Shown: in pieces, positions 25,609 through 34,849 of the stretch
Position numbering within the stretch: the stretch's first letter is position 1
How the letters are laid out: each line of letters begins with the position of its first letter
Assembly: GCA_017626355.1 (NCBI GenBank)
Contig: JAGAIY010000023.1
Location: 1 to 64,000, forward strand
Direction of reading: 5' to 3'
DNA length: 64,000 nucleotides
Origin: Bacteroidales bacterium
Lineage (GTDB): Bacteria; Bacteroidota; Bacteroidia; Bacteroidales; UBA932
The notes under the pieces: generated by a model
Database searches by the model: none
Told to the model about the DNA's origin: nothing
What the model saw: only the letters and a program-made list of their open reading frames with translations
Position numbers and translations under genes: made by a program

Positions 25609-26579
25609 TACCTGCCCTTTACCTTTTTCTGATGTGACGGATGGAGAGTGATCTTCGGAGAAGCATCCGCCGTACTCTGGACGAGGGTCGAATATTCATC
25701 CGGAGACATATCCAGATCATAATAGTTGTAAGGATTGACCGGCCGTCCCTTGTATAACACTTCATAGTGGAGATGAGGTCCGGACGATTTGCCCGAATTG
25801 CCGCTCTGACCGATGCACTCCCCTCTCTTCACAGGCATGCCTTCCACCACTCCGATGGACTTCAGGTGGGCATAGCGGGTCTTGTATCCGAAGCCGTGGT
25901 CTATCAGCACGGAGTTACCGTATCCGAAGAATTCGAAGCCCACGCTCTCCACCACGCCATCTCCCGTCGCATATACCGGATTGCCCGGCTTCATGGAGAA
26001 ATCCACTCCCTTATGCATCGTGCTGCGTCCGGAGAACGGATCGGACCTGTACCCGAAAGTGCTTGAAAGCCTGTATTTCCGCTTATCCGGAACGATCGGA
26101 GGTATGGCCGGGATGCACGAAGCCATGTCGCCCGCCCTTTTCGAAAGAAGAGCCACCTCGTCGAACGAACGGCTCTGGACATAGGTCTTCTTGGTCATCC
26201 TGTCAAGCCTTATGGCCGTATTCTTCAAGAGGCCGTCAGCGTCTATAAGGTCGTATTTCTCATATCGGTTGACTCCACCGAAGCCGGCATTCCTGACCGC
26301 AGCAGGAATCTCGTTCATACCGAAGATGGCACGGTAGATGTCGTCATCCCTCATCTGAAGCATGTTCAGGGCCTCATCGTGCCTGTCCAGCTGGGAGTTC
26401 AGCACTTCTATCTTCGATCCCCACTGCGCATTGCTCTTCTTCAGATAGGCGGTCTTCGGCAGTTCAAGCCCAAGCACAGACGTATATATCCAGAAATATA
26501 TAAACGCCATGACAAGACTGACCGCGAACATTACGCCCAACCTCAGAAATCCCCTCTTATGTCTTTCTTTTTTTTGCAT
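25608..26579 (-). CDS. M23-family peptidoglycan endopeptidase, first of two
   Basis: Membrane-anchored zinc metallopeptidase of 323 residues from the chosen ATG at 26579. The N-terminus is KKERHKRGF followed by a transmembrane helix, then a stalk and the M23 domain with HKGVDFS, RYAHLKS and PHLHYEV, all zinc ligands present. The open frame extends 17 codons further (to 26630), but a consensus promoter (26586-26619) lies inside that extension and the basic residues at MQKKERHKRG are the normal membrane-entry signal. A typical M23 pair sits opposite alaS in this phylum. The predicted transcription start almost coincides with the ATG. Confidence 0.9.
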   Translation of the reverse strand: MQKKERHKRGFLRLGVMFAVSLVMAFIYFWIYTSVLGLELPKTAYLKKSNAQWGSKIEVLNSQLDRHDEALNMLQMRDDDIYRAIFGMNEIPAAVRNAGFGGVNRYEKYDLIDADGLLKNTAIRLDRMTKKTYVQSRSFDEVALLSKRAGDMASCIPAIPPIVPDKRKYRLSSTFGYRSDPFSGRSTMHKGVDFSMKPGNPVYATGDGVVESVGFEFFGYGNSVLIDHGFGYKTRYAHLKSIGVVEGMPVKRGECIGQSGNSGKSSGPHLHYEVLYKGRPVNPYNYYDLDMSPDEYSTLVQSTADASPKITLHPSHQKKVKGR

Positions 26580-26585
26580 AACAGG

Positions 26586-26619
26586 CAAATATAGTAAAAA
26601 AAGAGATATTTTCCACAAA
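26586..26619 (-). promoter_or_regulatory. promoter of the M23/merR/nif3 operon
   Basis: TATATTTG (26586-26593) with TTTG at 26616-26619 and a 22-base spacer, one longer than usual. The predicted transcription start is about 26580, next to the chosen ATG at 26579. Confidence 0.6.
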
Positions 26620-26645
26620 GCGTCCTGCATATGAGAAAAAAATTG

Positions 26646-26653
26646 TATTTTTG
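26646..26653 (+). promoter_or_regulatory. -7 box and leader hairpin of the alaS operon
   Basis: TATTTTTG (26646-26653) fits the Bacteroidota -7 consensus; I see no good -33 box. The leader of about 57 bases contains a 6-bp stem-loop, GCCGTA (26665-26670) and TACGGC (26680-26685). Confidence 0.5.
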
Positions 26654-26716
26654 CGAGTTAATATGCCGTAGCTTGGGCTTACGGCAACATGAACATGAAA
26701 TAAAATACAACAAAAT

Positions 26717-29332
26717 ATGACTTCTAAAGAAATCAGAAAAGCATTCTTGGACTTCTTTGCTTCAAAGGGCCATCAGATCGTGCCATCGGCACCTATGGTC
26801 GTAAAGAACGACCCCACTCTTATGTTTACAAATGCCGGAATGAACCAGTTCAAGGACTGGTTTCTCGGTAACAGCCCCGCTAAATGGAAGAGGGTTGCGG
26901 ACAGCCAGAAATGTCTCCGTGTCAGCGGAAAGCACAATGACCTCGAAGAGGTAGGACGAGACACATACCACCATACGATGTTCGAAATGCTCGGAAACTG
27001 GAGCTTCGGCGACTACTTCAAGGAAGAGGCCATAGACTGGGCATGGGAGCTCCTCACAGAGGTGTACAAGCTCGACAAGGACAGACTCTATGCAACAGTG
27101 TTCGAAGGTTCCGAGGCTGACGGCACACAGCTCGACACAGAAGCTATGGAAGCATGGAAGAAGCATCTTCCGGAGGACAGGATCCTGCTTGGAAACAAGA
27201 AGGACAACTTCTGGGAAATGGGCGATACAGGCCCTTGCGGCCCATGTTCGGAGATCCATATCGACCTTCGTTCAGACGAGGAGCGTGCCGCTGTTCCGGG
27301 CGCATCGCTTGTCAACAAGGACCATCACCTCGTGATCGAGATCTGGAACAATGTGTTCATGCAGTACAACCGCAAGGCAAGCGGAGAGCTTGAGCTTCTC
27401 CCTAACAAGAACGTGGACACAGGAATGGGCTTCGAGCGTCTCTGCATGGCTCTCCAGGGCAAGCAGTCAAACTACGACACAGACGTATTCACCGGAATGA
27501 TCTCAAAGATCGAGGAGCTTTCGGGACATAAATACGGAAACACTACAGAAGAGGATATCGCCATGCGCGTTATCGCAGACCACATCCGTGCCATCAGCTT
27601 CTCCATCGCTGACGGCCAGCTTCCTTCAAACGTGAAGGCCGGCTATGTGATCCGCCGCATCCTCCGTCGTGCAGTAAGATACGGATATACTTTCCTCGGC
27701 TTCAACGAGCCTTTCCTCTGCCGCCTCGTGCAGCAGCTTATCGACGACATGGGCGAGTTCTATCCTGAAATCGTCAAGCAGCAGACCCTCATCGAGCGCG
27801 TGATCAAGGAAGAGGAGATGGCTTTCCTCCGCACTCTCGACAGAGGTATCCGCCTGATGGACAACATCATGGCAAAATCAGCAGAGACAAAGGTCATTTC
27901 AGGAGAGGATGCATTCGTGCTCTATGACACCTTCGGTTTCCCTATCGACCTTTCGGAGCTCATCGCTTCGGAGAAGGGATATACCATCGACCTCGAAGGC
28001 TTCCAGGTGGAGCTTCAGAAGCAGAAGGACAGGGCAAGAAACGCGACAGCGATCGAGTCCGGAGACTGGGTGGAGTTCGCACACTGCGACAACATCGAGT
28101 TCCTCGGCTATGATGCGACAGAGATAGAGGGTGTCCAGCTCACCCGTCACCGCACCGTAAAGGCAAAGAACAAGACAATGTACCAGCTCGTGTTCGAGCG
28201 CACTCCGTTCTATGCCGAGATGGGAGGTCAGGTCGGAGACACCGGCTACATCCTTTCAGAGAGCGGCGAGAAGATAAACATCGTCAACACGATCAAGGAG
28301 AACAACCTTACCATCCATGTAGCGGAGCGCATTCCTTCCGACTGCACTGAGAGCTTCAGCCTCCATGTGGATGCGGAAAGAAGGACACAGATCGAGAACA
28401 ACCATACAGCGACCCACCTTCTCCATCAGGCCCTCCGCGAAATCCTCGGAACACATGTGGAGCAGAAGGGTTCATATGTATGTGACAAATATTTCCGCTT
28501 TGACTTCTCTCATTTCGAGAAGCTCAGCGACGAGCAGGCAAAGCTTGTGGAGAGAAGGGTCAACGAGCTCATCAGAAGCAACAACCCTCTCGACGAGAAC
28601 CGCAACGCCACCATGGAGCAGGCACAGGAGATGGGCGCGATGGCCCTCTTCGGAGAGAAGTACGGCGACACTGTACGCGTGATCAGATTCGGTGATTCAT
28701 GCGAGCTCTGCGGCGGTACACATGCAGCAGCAACAGGACGCATCGGATATTTCAGGATCGTTTCAGAGTCGGCTATCGCTGCCGGAGTACGCCGTATCGA
28801 GGCTACTACAGGAGTACACGCCGAGGCTCTCGTCGACGAGATGGCTGAGACAATCCATGCAGCAAAGGCATTCTTCAACAATGTCCCTGACCTCGCAGGA
28901 GCCATCAGGAAGATGGTCGAGGAGAACGAGGCGTACAAGAAGCAGATGGAGGAGATCGCAAAGGAGAAGACTCTTGCCCTCAAGAACAGCCTCAAGGGCA
29001 TGGCAGTAGAGACCAAGGGCATCAATGTAGTGAAGATCGATACTCCTATGGATCCGGTGATGCTCAAGAATGCGGCATTCATGCTCCAGAAGGAGGCGCA
29101 GAACCTCGTGATCGCCGCAGCGTTCGAGAGCGCAGGCAAGCCGCAGCTCCTGCTCATGTACTCCGAGGACCTTGTAAAGGCCGGCCACAACGCAGGCGCC
29201 GATGTACGCGAAGCTGCAAAGCTCATCCTCGGCGGAGGCGGCGGACAGCCTGGACTTGCTACAGCAGGAGGAAAGAAGGCTGAAGGTCTTAAGGAAGCCC
29301 TCGACTCAATGATTGAGGCCGCTGTAAAATAA
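26717..29332 (+). CDS. alaS: alanyl-tRNA synthetase
   Basis: 871-residue enzyme that charges tRNA-Ala. The N-terminal catalytic domain begins [16 protein letters not shown] and contains [15 protein letters not shown] (motif 1 region). The editing domain carries the zinc motif [11 protein letters not shown] (HxxxH) and CGGTH (near residue 658) with SCELC. The C-terminal domain ends with the Gly-rich [10 protein letters not shown] segment. Length and order are standard. The lptF-fmt fusion follows after six bases, so tRNA charging and initiator-tRNA formylation are co-expressed. Confidence 0.98.
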   Translation: MTSKEIRKAFLDFFASKGHQIVPSAPMVVKNDPTLMFTNAGMNQFKDWFLGNSPAKWKRVADSQKCLRVSGKHNDLEEVGRDTYHHTMFEMLGNWSFGDYFKEEAIDWAWELLTEVYKLDKDRLYATVFEGSEADGTQLDTEAMEAWKKHLPEDRILLGNKKDNFWEMGDTGPCGPCSEIHIDLRSDEERAAVPGASLVNKDHHLVIEIWNNVFMQYNRKASGELELLPNKNVDTGMGFERLCMALQGKQSNYDTDVFTGMISKIEELSGHKYGNTTEEDIAMRVIADHIRAISFSIADGQLPSNVKAGYVIRRILRRAVRYGYTFLGFNEPFLCRLVQQLIDDMGEFYPEIVKQQTLIERVIKEEEMAFLRTLDRGIRLMDNIMAKSAETKVISGEDAFVLYDTFGFPIDLSELIASEKGYTIDLEGFQVELQKQKDRARNATAIESGDWVEFAHCDNIEFLGYDATEIEGVQLTRHRTVKAKNKTMYQLVFERTPFYAEMGGQVGDTGYILSESGEKINIVNTIKENNLTIHVAERIPSDCTESFSLHVDAERRTQIENNHTATHLLHQALREILGTHVEQKGSYVCDKYFRFDFSHFEKLSDEQAKLVERRVNELIRSNNPLDENRNATMEQAQEMGAMALFGEKYGDTVRVIRFGDSCELCGGTHAAATGRIGYFRIVSESAIAAGVRRIEATTGVHAEALVDEMAETIHAAKAFFNNVPDLAGAIRKMVEENEAYKKQMEEIAKEKTLALKNSLKGMAVETKGINVVKIDTPMDPVMLKNAAFMLQKEAQNLVIAAAFESAGKPQLLLMYSEDLVKAGHNAGADVREAAKLILGGGGGQPGLATAGGKKAEGLKEALDSMIEAAVK

Positions 29333-29338
29333 GATGAA

Positions 29339-31798
29339 ATGAAGAAGCTTGACCAGTTCATACTGAAGTCATTCGTGGGACCGTTCTTTGCGATCCTGCT
29401 TGTGGTCGTGTTCATCCTCGTGATGCAGTTCCTATGGCTTTATATCGATGAGCTGGTCGGCAAGGGACTGAGTCTCAAGGTCATACTCGAATTTCTCGGC
29501 TGGGGAAGCGTGACCATGCTTCCGCTTTCCCTCCCGCTCGCCACCCTGCTGGCTTCGATGATGACTCTGGGAACCTTGGGAGAAAACAACGAGCTCCTCG
29601 CGATAAAGGCTGCTGGCATATCTCTACAGAGGGTCATGATACCTTTGGGAATATGCTGCGCTCTTATCAGCGTCGGAGCCTTCTTCATCTCCAACGACCT
29701 CATTCCCGTAGCATACAACAAGATATACACTCTCAGGGACGATATCGGAAAGACCAAGGACGAGATCAAGATTCCGACCGGTACATTCTACAACGGTATC
29801 GACGGCTACATCCTCAGAGTCAATGAGAGGAACGACGAAACAGGCATGATGCACGGAGTGATGGTATACAACCACACCGGCAACAAGGGCAACACAAGCC
29901 TCACGCTCGCGGACTCTGCTCTCATGAAGATGTCCAAGGACAAAAGCTACCTCAACTTCGTCCTCTTCAACGGATCCAACTACGAAGAGACCAACGAGAA
30001 GAAGTTTCGCGACACTACCCTTCAGTTCCAGAAGATAGACTTCAGCAGGCAGGAAATGTTCATTCCTCTGGAGAACTACGCCTTTCAGAAATCGGATTCC
30101 TCACGATTCGACGACCAGGTCAAATCAATGAACCTGAAGCAGCTGTATCATGACCAGGACTCCATCGGAAAGCTGAGCCTCACCGCAAAGAACGAGAACT
30201 ACGATGCTATCAGAAGGTCAAGGACACTGATCTACAACTCACAGCTCGACACCGCAGGAAAGGAGGGAAGAAGCACGAACTTCAACAAAGATGTCACCCA
30301 GTGGAGAAGCATAGAGATGGAGATCACTGCTGTCGGCAAGGCCAAGAAGGCCGCAGAGGACATGCAGATGGTTCTGACCTCATATTCAAGAGAAAGGTTC
30401 CAGTACACATTCAAGCTCAGGAACATCGACATCGAGATCCTCAAGAAGTTCGCGCTTGCGATAGCATGCTTCGTCTTCTTCTTCATCGGAGCGCCTCTCG
30501 GAGCCCTTATCCGCAAGGGCGGTCTCGGTACGCCTGCCATCATCTCGGTGCTTTTCTTCGTTGCATACTGGGTTATCGACATTTCGGGAACCAAACTGGC
30601 CCGAGACGGAGCCGTGGGACCGTTCCACGGAGTATTCTTCTCCAGCTACGTACTGCTTCCTACAGGACTGTTCCTGACATGGAAGGCCATAAACGATGCA
30701 TCCATCTTCAATATGGATCTGATAAAGAGCGGATTCAAAAAGTTTATTTCCAAGATCATGGGCAAAGCCAGAAAGACAAGGATCGTGTACATGGGTACTC
30801 CTGAATTTGCGGTCGCACCGCTCGAGGAGCTCATCAAGACAGGACATAACATCGTAGGAGTTGTCACTGTTGCAGACAAGGCCAGCGGACGCGGCCTCAA
30901 GATAAATGAAAGCGCAGTCAAGAAGTACGCCGTAGAGCATGGCATTCCGGTGCTCCAGCCGGTTTCCCTCAAGGATCCGGAATTCCTCGAGGCCCTCAAG
31001 GCATGGAAAGCCGACATATTCGTCGTGGTGGCCTTCAGGATGCTTCCTAAGGTCGTATGGGAGATGCCGAGACTCGGAACATTCAACCTCCACGCCGCCC
31101 TCCTTCCTCAGTACAGAGGTGCCGCTCCTATAAACTGGGCAGTGATAAACGGAGACAAGGCGACCGGAGTGACAACCTTCATGATCGACGAGGGAATGGA
31201 TACCGGAGGCATCATGTTCAGGGAACAGTGTCTTATCGGTCCTGATGAGAACGTCGGCCAGGTGCATGACAAGCTCATGGCCATAGGTTCCGACCTTGTC
31301 GTACAGACAGTCGACGCAATAATCGAGAACAACGTCGAGACAAGGGTGCAGAAGAGCTTCATACAGGGATCCGAAACCCTCAGGCCTGCCCCTAAGCTCA
31401 CAAGGGAGCTCATGCACATAGACTGGAATGTCAAGACGAAATACGCATACAACCTGATAAGAGGTCTCAGCCCATACCCTGCAGCATTCACGGAACTTGT
31501 CAAGGATGACAAGACCATCCAGATGAAGATCTACGCCGCGGCCAAGGTTACAGGAGAGGACTACACAGCCATGCTGGAACAGAACGGCATAGAAGCCGCA
31601 GCTCCGGGAACCGTACTGTCGGATGGCAAGACTTATCTTGCAATAGCCGCTTCGGACGGAGCCATAAGCATTACAGAGCTTCAGATCTCCGGAAAGAAGA
31701 GAATGGCTGTAAAGGACTTCCTCATCGGTTTCCGTGAGCCTCAGACATACACAACATCCAAAGGTACCTCATCATCCATCACCGGACACCATGCATAA
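29339..31798 (+). CDS. LptF/LptG permease fused to methionyl-tRNA formyltransferase
   Basis: One open frame of 819 residues joins two unrelated proteins. Residues 1-470 are an LptF/LptG-family permease: membrane segments about 15-35, 55-80 and 100-120, a periplasmic domain about 130-345, and three C-terminal helices about 370-450. Such permeases extract lipopolysaccharide with LptB. Residues 479-805 are a complete Fmt: RIVYMGTPEFAV (481-492), the formyl-transfer residues Asn583, His585 (FNLHAALLPQYRG) and Asp621 (EGMDTGGI), and the C-terminal barrel domain ending KDFLIGFR. The join, FKKFISKIMGKARKT, has no stop or frame change. Met474 (ATG at 30758) could start a free Fmt, because normal Fmt begins a few residues before RIVYMGTP. 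It overlaps the thiamine diphosphokinase gene by eight bases. Confidence 0.9.
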   Translation: MKKLDQFILKSFVGPFFAILLVVVFILVMQFLWLYIDELVGKGLSLKVILEFLGWGSVTMLPLSLPLATLLASMMTLGTLGENNELLAIKAAGISLQRVMIPLGICCALISVGAFFISNDLIPVAYNKIYTLRDDIGKTKDEIKIPTGTFYNGIDGYILRVNERNDETGMMHGVMVYNHTGNKGNTSLTLADSALMKMSKDKSYLNFVLFNGSNYEETNEKKFRDTTLQFQKIDFSRQEMFIPLENYAFQKSDSSRFDDQVKSMNLKQLYHDQDSIGKLSLTAKNENYDAIRRSRTLIYNSQLDTAGKEGRSTNFNKDVTQWRSIEMEITAVGKAKKAAEDMQMVLTSYSRERFQYTFKLRNIDIEILKKFALAIACFVFFFIGAPLGALIRKGGLGTPAIISVLFFVAYWVIDISGTKLARDGAVGPFHGVFFSSYVLLPTGLFLTWKAINDASIFNMDLIKSGFKKFISKIMGKARKTRIVYMGTPEFAVAPLEELIKTGHNIVGVVTVADKASGRGLKINESAVKKYAVEHGIPVLQPVSLKDPEFLEALKAWKADIFVVVAFRMLPKVVWEMPRLGTFNLHAALLPQYRGAAPINWAVINGDKATGVTTFMIDEGMDTGGIMFREQCLIGPDENVGQVHDKLMAIGSDLVVQTVDAIIENNVETRVQKSFIQGSETLRPAPKLTRELMHIDWNVKTKYAYNLIRGLSPYPAAFTELVKDDKTIQMKIYAAAKVTGEDYTAMLEQNGIEAAAPGTVLSDGKTYLAIAASDGAISITELQISGKKRMAVKDFLIGFREPQTYTTSKGTSSSITGHHA

Positions 31799-32450
31799 CA
31801 ATGTCGTCATCATCTGCGACGGAGAATTCCCGAAAACGGAATATCCGCGATACCTCATCCGTACAGCGGATTTCATCATATGCTGTGACGGAGCTCTGGT
31901 CAAGTTCCTGCGCAACAGCAAGGCTGTTTTCGGACAGGAAAGGCTTCCCGACCTGGTCATCGGAGACATGGACACCCTTTCGTCCGCAATGCAGAAGCGG
32001 TATGCCGACATCATCATAAAGGAAGACGAACAGGATCATAACGACCAGACCAAGGCTGTCAGATGGGTCCTTAACAATCTGAAAGGAGTCGAGTGCATCC
32101 GCATTGTCGGAGCGTCAGGAGGTCGTATCGACCATACGATAGGCAACGCATCCCTGCTGATGGAATACACACGGATGTTCGACCTGGACGGCATAAGCAT
32201 CGAATCGGTTTCCGACAACGGGACGATCTTCCCGATCTGCGACACGACCGAGATCGAGTGCGGATACGGCAGGAGCGTATCTATATTTTCCCCCGACAAC
32301 AGTCTGAAGATAAGGTCGGAAGGACTCATGTACCCTACAGACGAGGTTGTTTTCGACAACTGGTGGAAGGCGACTCTCAACAAAAGCACAGCCGAAACAG
32401 TAAGGTTGACTTTCAGCCACAGGTCCCTTGCCTTGATAGTTCTGGACTAA
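31791..32450 (+). CDS. thiN: thiamine diphosphokinase
   Basis: 219-residue cytosolic enzyme that transfers diphosphate from ATP to thiamine, giving the cofactor used by Dxs and pyruvate-handling enzymes. Motifs: CDGAL near the N-terminus, DLVIGDMDTL (Mg-binding), DHNDQTKA, and GASGGRIDHTIGN. I chose the ATG at 31791, which overlaps the fusion gene by eight bases and gives the family N-terminus (HNNVVIICDG); an ATG 19 codons upstream adds only a low-complexity His/Pro stretch. No thiamine riboswitch is visible upstream of the operon. Confidence 0.92.
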   Translation: MHNNVVIICDGEFPKTEYPRYLIRTADFIICCDGALVKFLRNSKAVFGQERLPDLVIGDMDTLSSAMQKRYADIIIKEDEQDHNDQTKAVRWVLNNLKGVECIRIVGASGGRIDHTIGNASLLMEYTRMFDLDGISIESVSDNGTIFPICDTTEIECGYGRSVSIFSPDNSLKIRSEGLMYPTDEVVFDNWWKATLNKSTAETVRLTFSHRSLALIVLD

Positions 32451-32543
32451 TTTGAGACCAAATTGCAGAATTTATTAGGATTTCCCCGATTTTAATTATA
32501 TTTTTGACATATAATTCGCAATATGATTTAAATTCATAAAACA

Positions 32544-33803
32544 ATGAGCGAAACCAAGTACTTTCCTACAACCGAAAATATTGAAAAAGCGGCTGCAGTG
32601 TTGTCGGAAATAATTGATCCGACACCGTTCAACAGGAACAATTTTCTTTCTGATGTATATGATGCGGAAGTCTATCTCAAGAGGGAAGACCTCCAGATCG
32701 TACGTTCATACAAGATCAGAGGAGCATACAACAAGATCAGGACTCTCGAACCTGAAATCCTGAAATACGGAATCGTATGCGCCAGTGCAGGAAACCATGC
32801 CCAGGGCGTTGCCTTCTCATGCAACAAGCTTCAGATCATGGGTTCCATCTTCATGCCGACAACTACTCCGAAACAGAAGATCGAGCAGGTAAGGATGTTC
32901 GGAAAGGAGTACATTGATATAGTGCTTACCGGCGATACTTTCGACGCGGCTAACTCGGCTGCCATCGATTTCGCCAACAAGAGCGGACGCACCTTCATCC
33001 CACCTTTCGACGATCCTAAGGTCATGGAAGGCCAGGGCACGATAGGAAGGGAGATCATGAGCCAGACCACCGAAAAGCTTGACTATATCTTCGTACCTAT
33101 CGGAGGAGGCGGACTTGCATCCGGCCTCGGTTCATATATCAAGGCGGTTTCGCCTGAGACCAAGATCATCGGAGTAGAGCCTGCAGGCGCTCCTTGCATG
33201 AAGGCGGCAATTGAGAAAGGCGAGGTCGTGGAGCTTGAGCAGATCGACAAGTTCGTGGACGGCGCAGCTGTGAAGAAGGCCGGTTCGCTCACCTACGAGG
33301 TCTGCAAGGAAGTGCTTGACGATATCGTGATCGTTCCTGAGGGAGCCGTGTGCACGACCATCATCCAGATGTATAACAAGAGCGCCATAGTTGTGGAGCC
33401 AGCCGGAGCCCTGGCGGCGGCAGCCCTCAGATTCTATGCTGACAAGATCAAGGGAAAGAGGGTGGCCTGCATCGTGAGCGGCAGCAACAATGACATAACA
33501 AGAATGGAGGAGATACGTGAGAAATCACTGCTCTACGAGGGTCTGAAGCACTATTTCCTTGTGAATTTCCCTCAGAAGTCAGGAGCGGTACTCTCATTCA
33601 TCCGCGATGTGATCGGCCCTACTGACGACCTCGTATACATCCAGTACATCAGAAAGACCAACAAGGAGTCAGGTCCCGCCCTCATAGGCATCGAGCTTGC
33701 GGACAAGGAAGACTTCGCTCCACTGATGAGAAGGATGGAGGCTCACGGAATATCTTACGAATACATAAACGAAAACAACATACTTTTTGAAATACTAATC
33801 TGA
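32544..33803 (+). CDS. ilvA: threonine ammonia-lyase
   Basis: 419-residue PLP enzyme converting threonine to 2-oxobutyrate, first step of isoleucine synthesis. The PLP lysine sits in RSYKIRGAYNKI (about 52-63); the phosphate loop is GGGGLASGL (about 187-195) and SAGNHAQG binds substrate. A C-terminal ACT-like regulatory domain (about 335-419, ...FLVNFPQKSGAVLSF...) is present, so feedback control is expected. It is followed after seven bases by ilvE, an obvious functional partner. No terminator separates it from thiN, but 93 bases of A/T-rich DNA lie between. Confidence 0.95.
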   Translation: MSETKYFPTTENIEKAAAVLSEIIDPTPFNRNNFLSDVYDAEVYLKREDLQIVRSYKIRGAYNKIRTLEPEILKYGIVCASAGNHAQGVAFSCNKLQIMGSIFMPTTTPKQKIEQVRMFGKEYIDIVLTGDTFDAANSAAIDFANKSGRTFIPPFDDPKVMEGQGTIGREIMSQTTEKLDYIFVPIGGGGLASGLGSYIKAVSPETKIIGVEPAGAPCMKAAIEKGEVVELEQIDKFVDGAAVKKAGSLTYEVCKEVLDDIVIVPEGAVCTTIIQMYNKSAIVVEPAGALAAAALRFYADKIKGKRVACIVSGSNNDITRMEEIREKSLLYEGLKHYFLVNFPQKSGAVLSFIRDVIGPTDDLVYIQYIRKTNKESGPALIGIELADKEDFAPLMRRMEAHGISYEYINENNILFEILI

Positions 33804-33810
33804 TAACATC

Positions 33811-34848
33811 ATGACAAAGATCGACTGGAGCAAACTGACATTTTCCTACACTAAAACGAACACTATCCTCAGCACAAGCTACAGGGATGGCGCATGGTCA
33901 CCTGTGGAGAGCCTTACTGACGACACCCTCAGACTGACTTCATTTGCCGGAGCACTCCATTACGCAATCGAGTGCTTTGAAGGCTTGAAGGCATTCCGTG
34001 GAAAAGACGGCAAGGTAAGACTTTTCAGGCCTGAAGAAAATGCCAGACGTCTTCAGAGATCGGCAAAATATCTTGGAATCGAGGCTCCGTCGACAGAAAT
34101 GTTCGTCGAGATGTGCAAGCAGGCAGTAAGGGAGAACCTGGATTTCCTCCCACCGTACGAGGCAACCGGAGCATCACTTTATCTTCGTCCTACACTGATC
34201 GGTTCCAACCCTCAGCTTGGAGTGCAGTCATCGAAGGAAAGCACCTTCCTCATGCTTTGCTCGCCGGTAGGAGCATACACAGGCGGAGCTCTTGAGGCTA
34301 TCGACTGCGTGATTGCAAGAAACTACGACAGAGCCGCTCCAAACGGTTCAGGAGCCTTCAAGGTAGGCGGCAACTATGCATGCTCGCTCTGTTCCCTCAA
34401 CATAGCCCATGAGCTCGGATACAAGGCTGTACTTTATCTCGATCCTGCCACAAAGACAACAATAGACGAATTCAACTCATCCAACTTCTTTGCTATCAGA
34501 GGAAACTCATACATCACACCTAAATCGGACTCGATCCTCCCATCAATCACCAACATGTCACTTGAGACAGTTGCTGCCCATCTGGGAATGGAGGTAGAGA
34601 GAAGACCTGTTCCTGTAGAAGAGCTCGCCACATTTGACGAAGTCGGCGAATGCGGAACAGCAGTAGTGATCACACCTGTCCACAAACTTGTAGACAAGCC
34701 TTTCCTTGAGTCAGAAGAAGAGACCGTCTATACTTACGGTGACGGCATGTGCGGCCCTAAGTCGCTCAGACTCTACAATTACATAACACAGCTCCAGCGC
34801 GGCGAAATCGAAGACATCTTCGGCTGGAATGTCGAGGTGGAAATCTAG
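33811..34848 (+). CDS. ilvE: branched-chain amino-acid aminotransferase
   Basis: 345-residue PLP-dependent transaminase for the last step of valine, leucine and isoleucine synthesis (and the first of their breakdown). The PLP lysine is Lys184 in GAFKVGGNYA. ECFEGLKAFRG (54-64) and RPEENARRLQRSA (73-85) are typical of the longer (group II) BCAT family. Its stop codon is one base from the stop codon of the convergent lptF/G gene, so the two transcripts must overlap at their ends. Confidence 0.95.
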   Translation: MTKIDWSKLTFSYTKTNTILSTSYRDGAWSPVESLTDDTLRLTSFAGALHYAIECFEGLKAFRGKDGKVRLFRPEENARRLQRSAKYLGIEAPSTEMFVEMCKQAVRENLDFLPPYEATGASLYLRPTLIGSNPQLGVQSSKESTFLMLCSPVGAYTGGALEAIDCVIARNYDRAAPNGSGAFKVGGNYACSLCSLNIAHELGYKAVLYLDPATKTTIDEFNSSNFFAIRGNSYITPKSDSILPSITNMSLETVAAHLGMEVERRPVPVEELATFDEVGECGTAVVITPVHKLVDKPFLESEEETVYTYGDGMCGPKSLRLYNYITQLQRGEIEDIFGWNVEVEI

Positions 34849-34849
34849 T

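Noticed and set aside
28510-31417. Minus-strand frames of about 300 and 343 codons opposite alaS and lptF-fmt
   Set aside because: Shadow frames; the plus-strand genes carry full motif sets and these carry none.
31700-32543. A thiamine (TPP) riboswitch near thiN or dxs
   Set aside because: No conserved TPP-aptamer segments could be recognised upstream of thiN, alaS or dxs.
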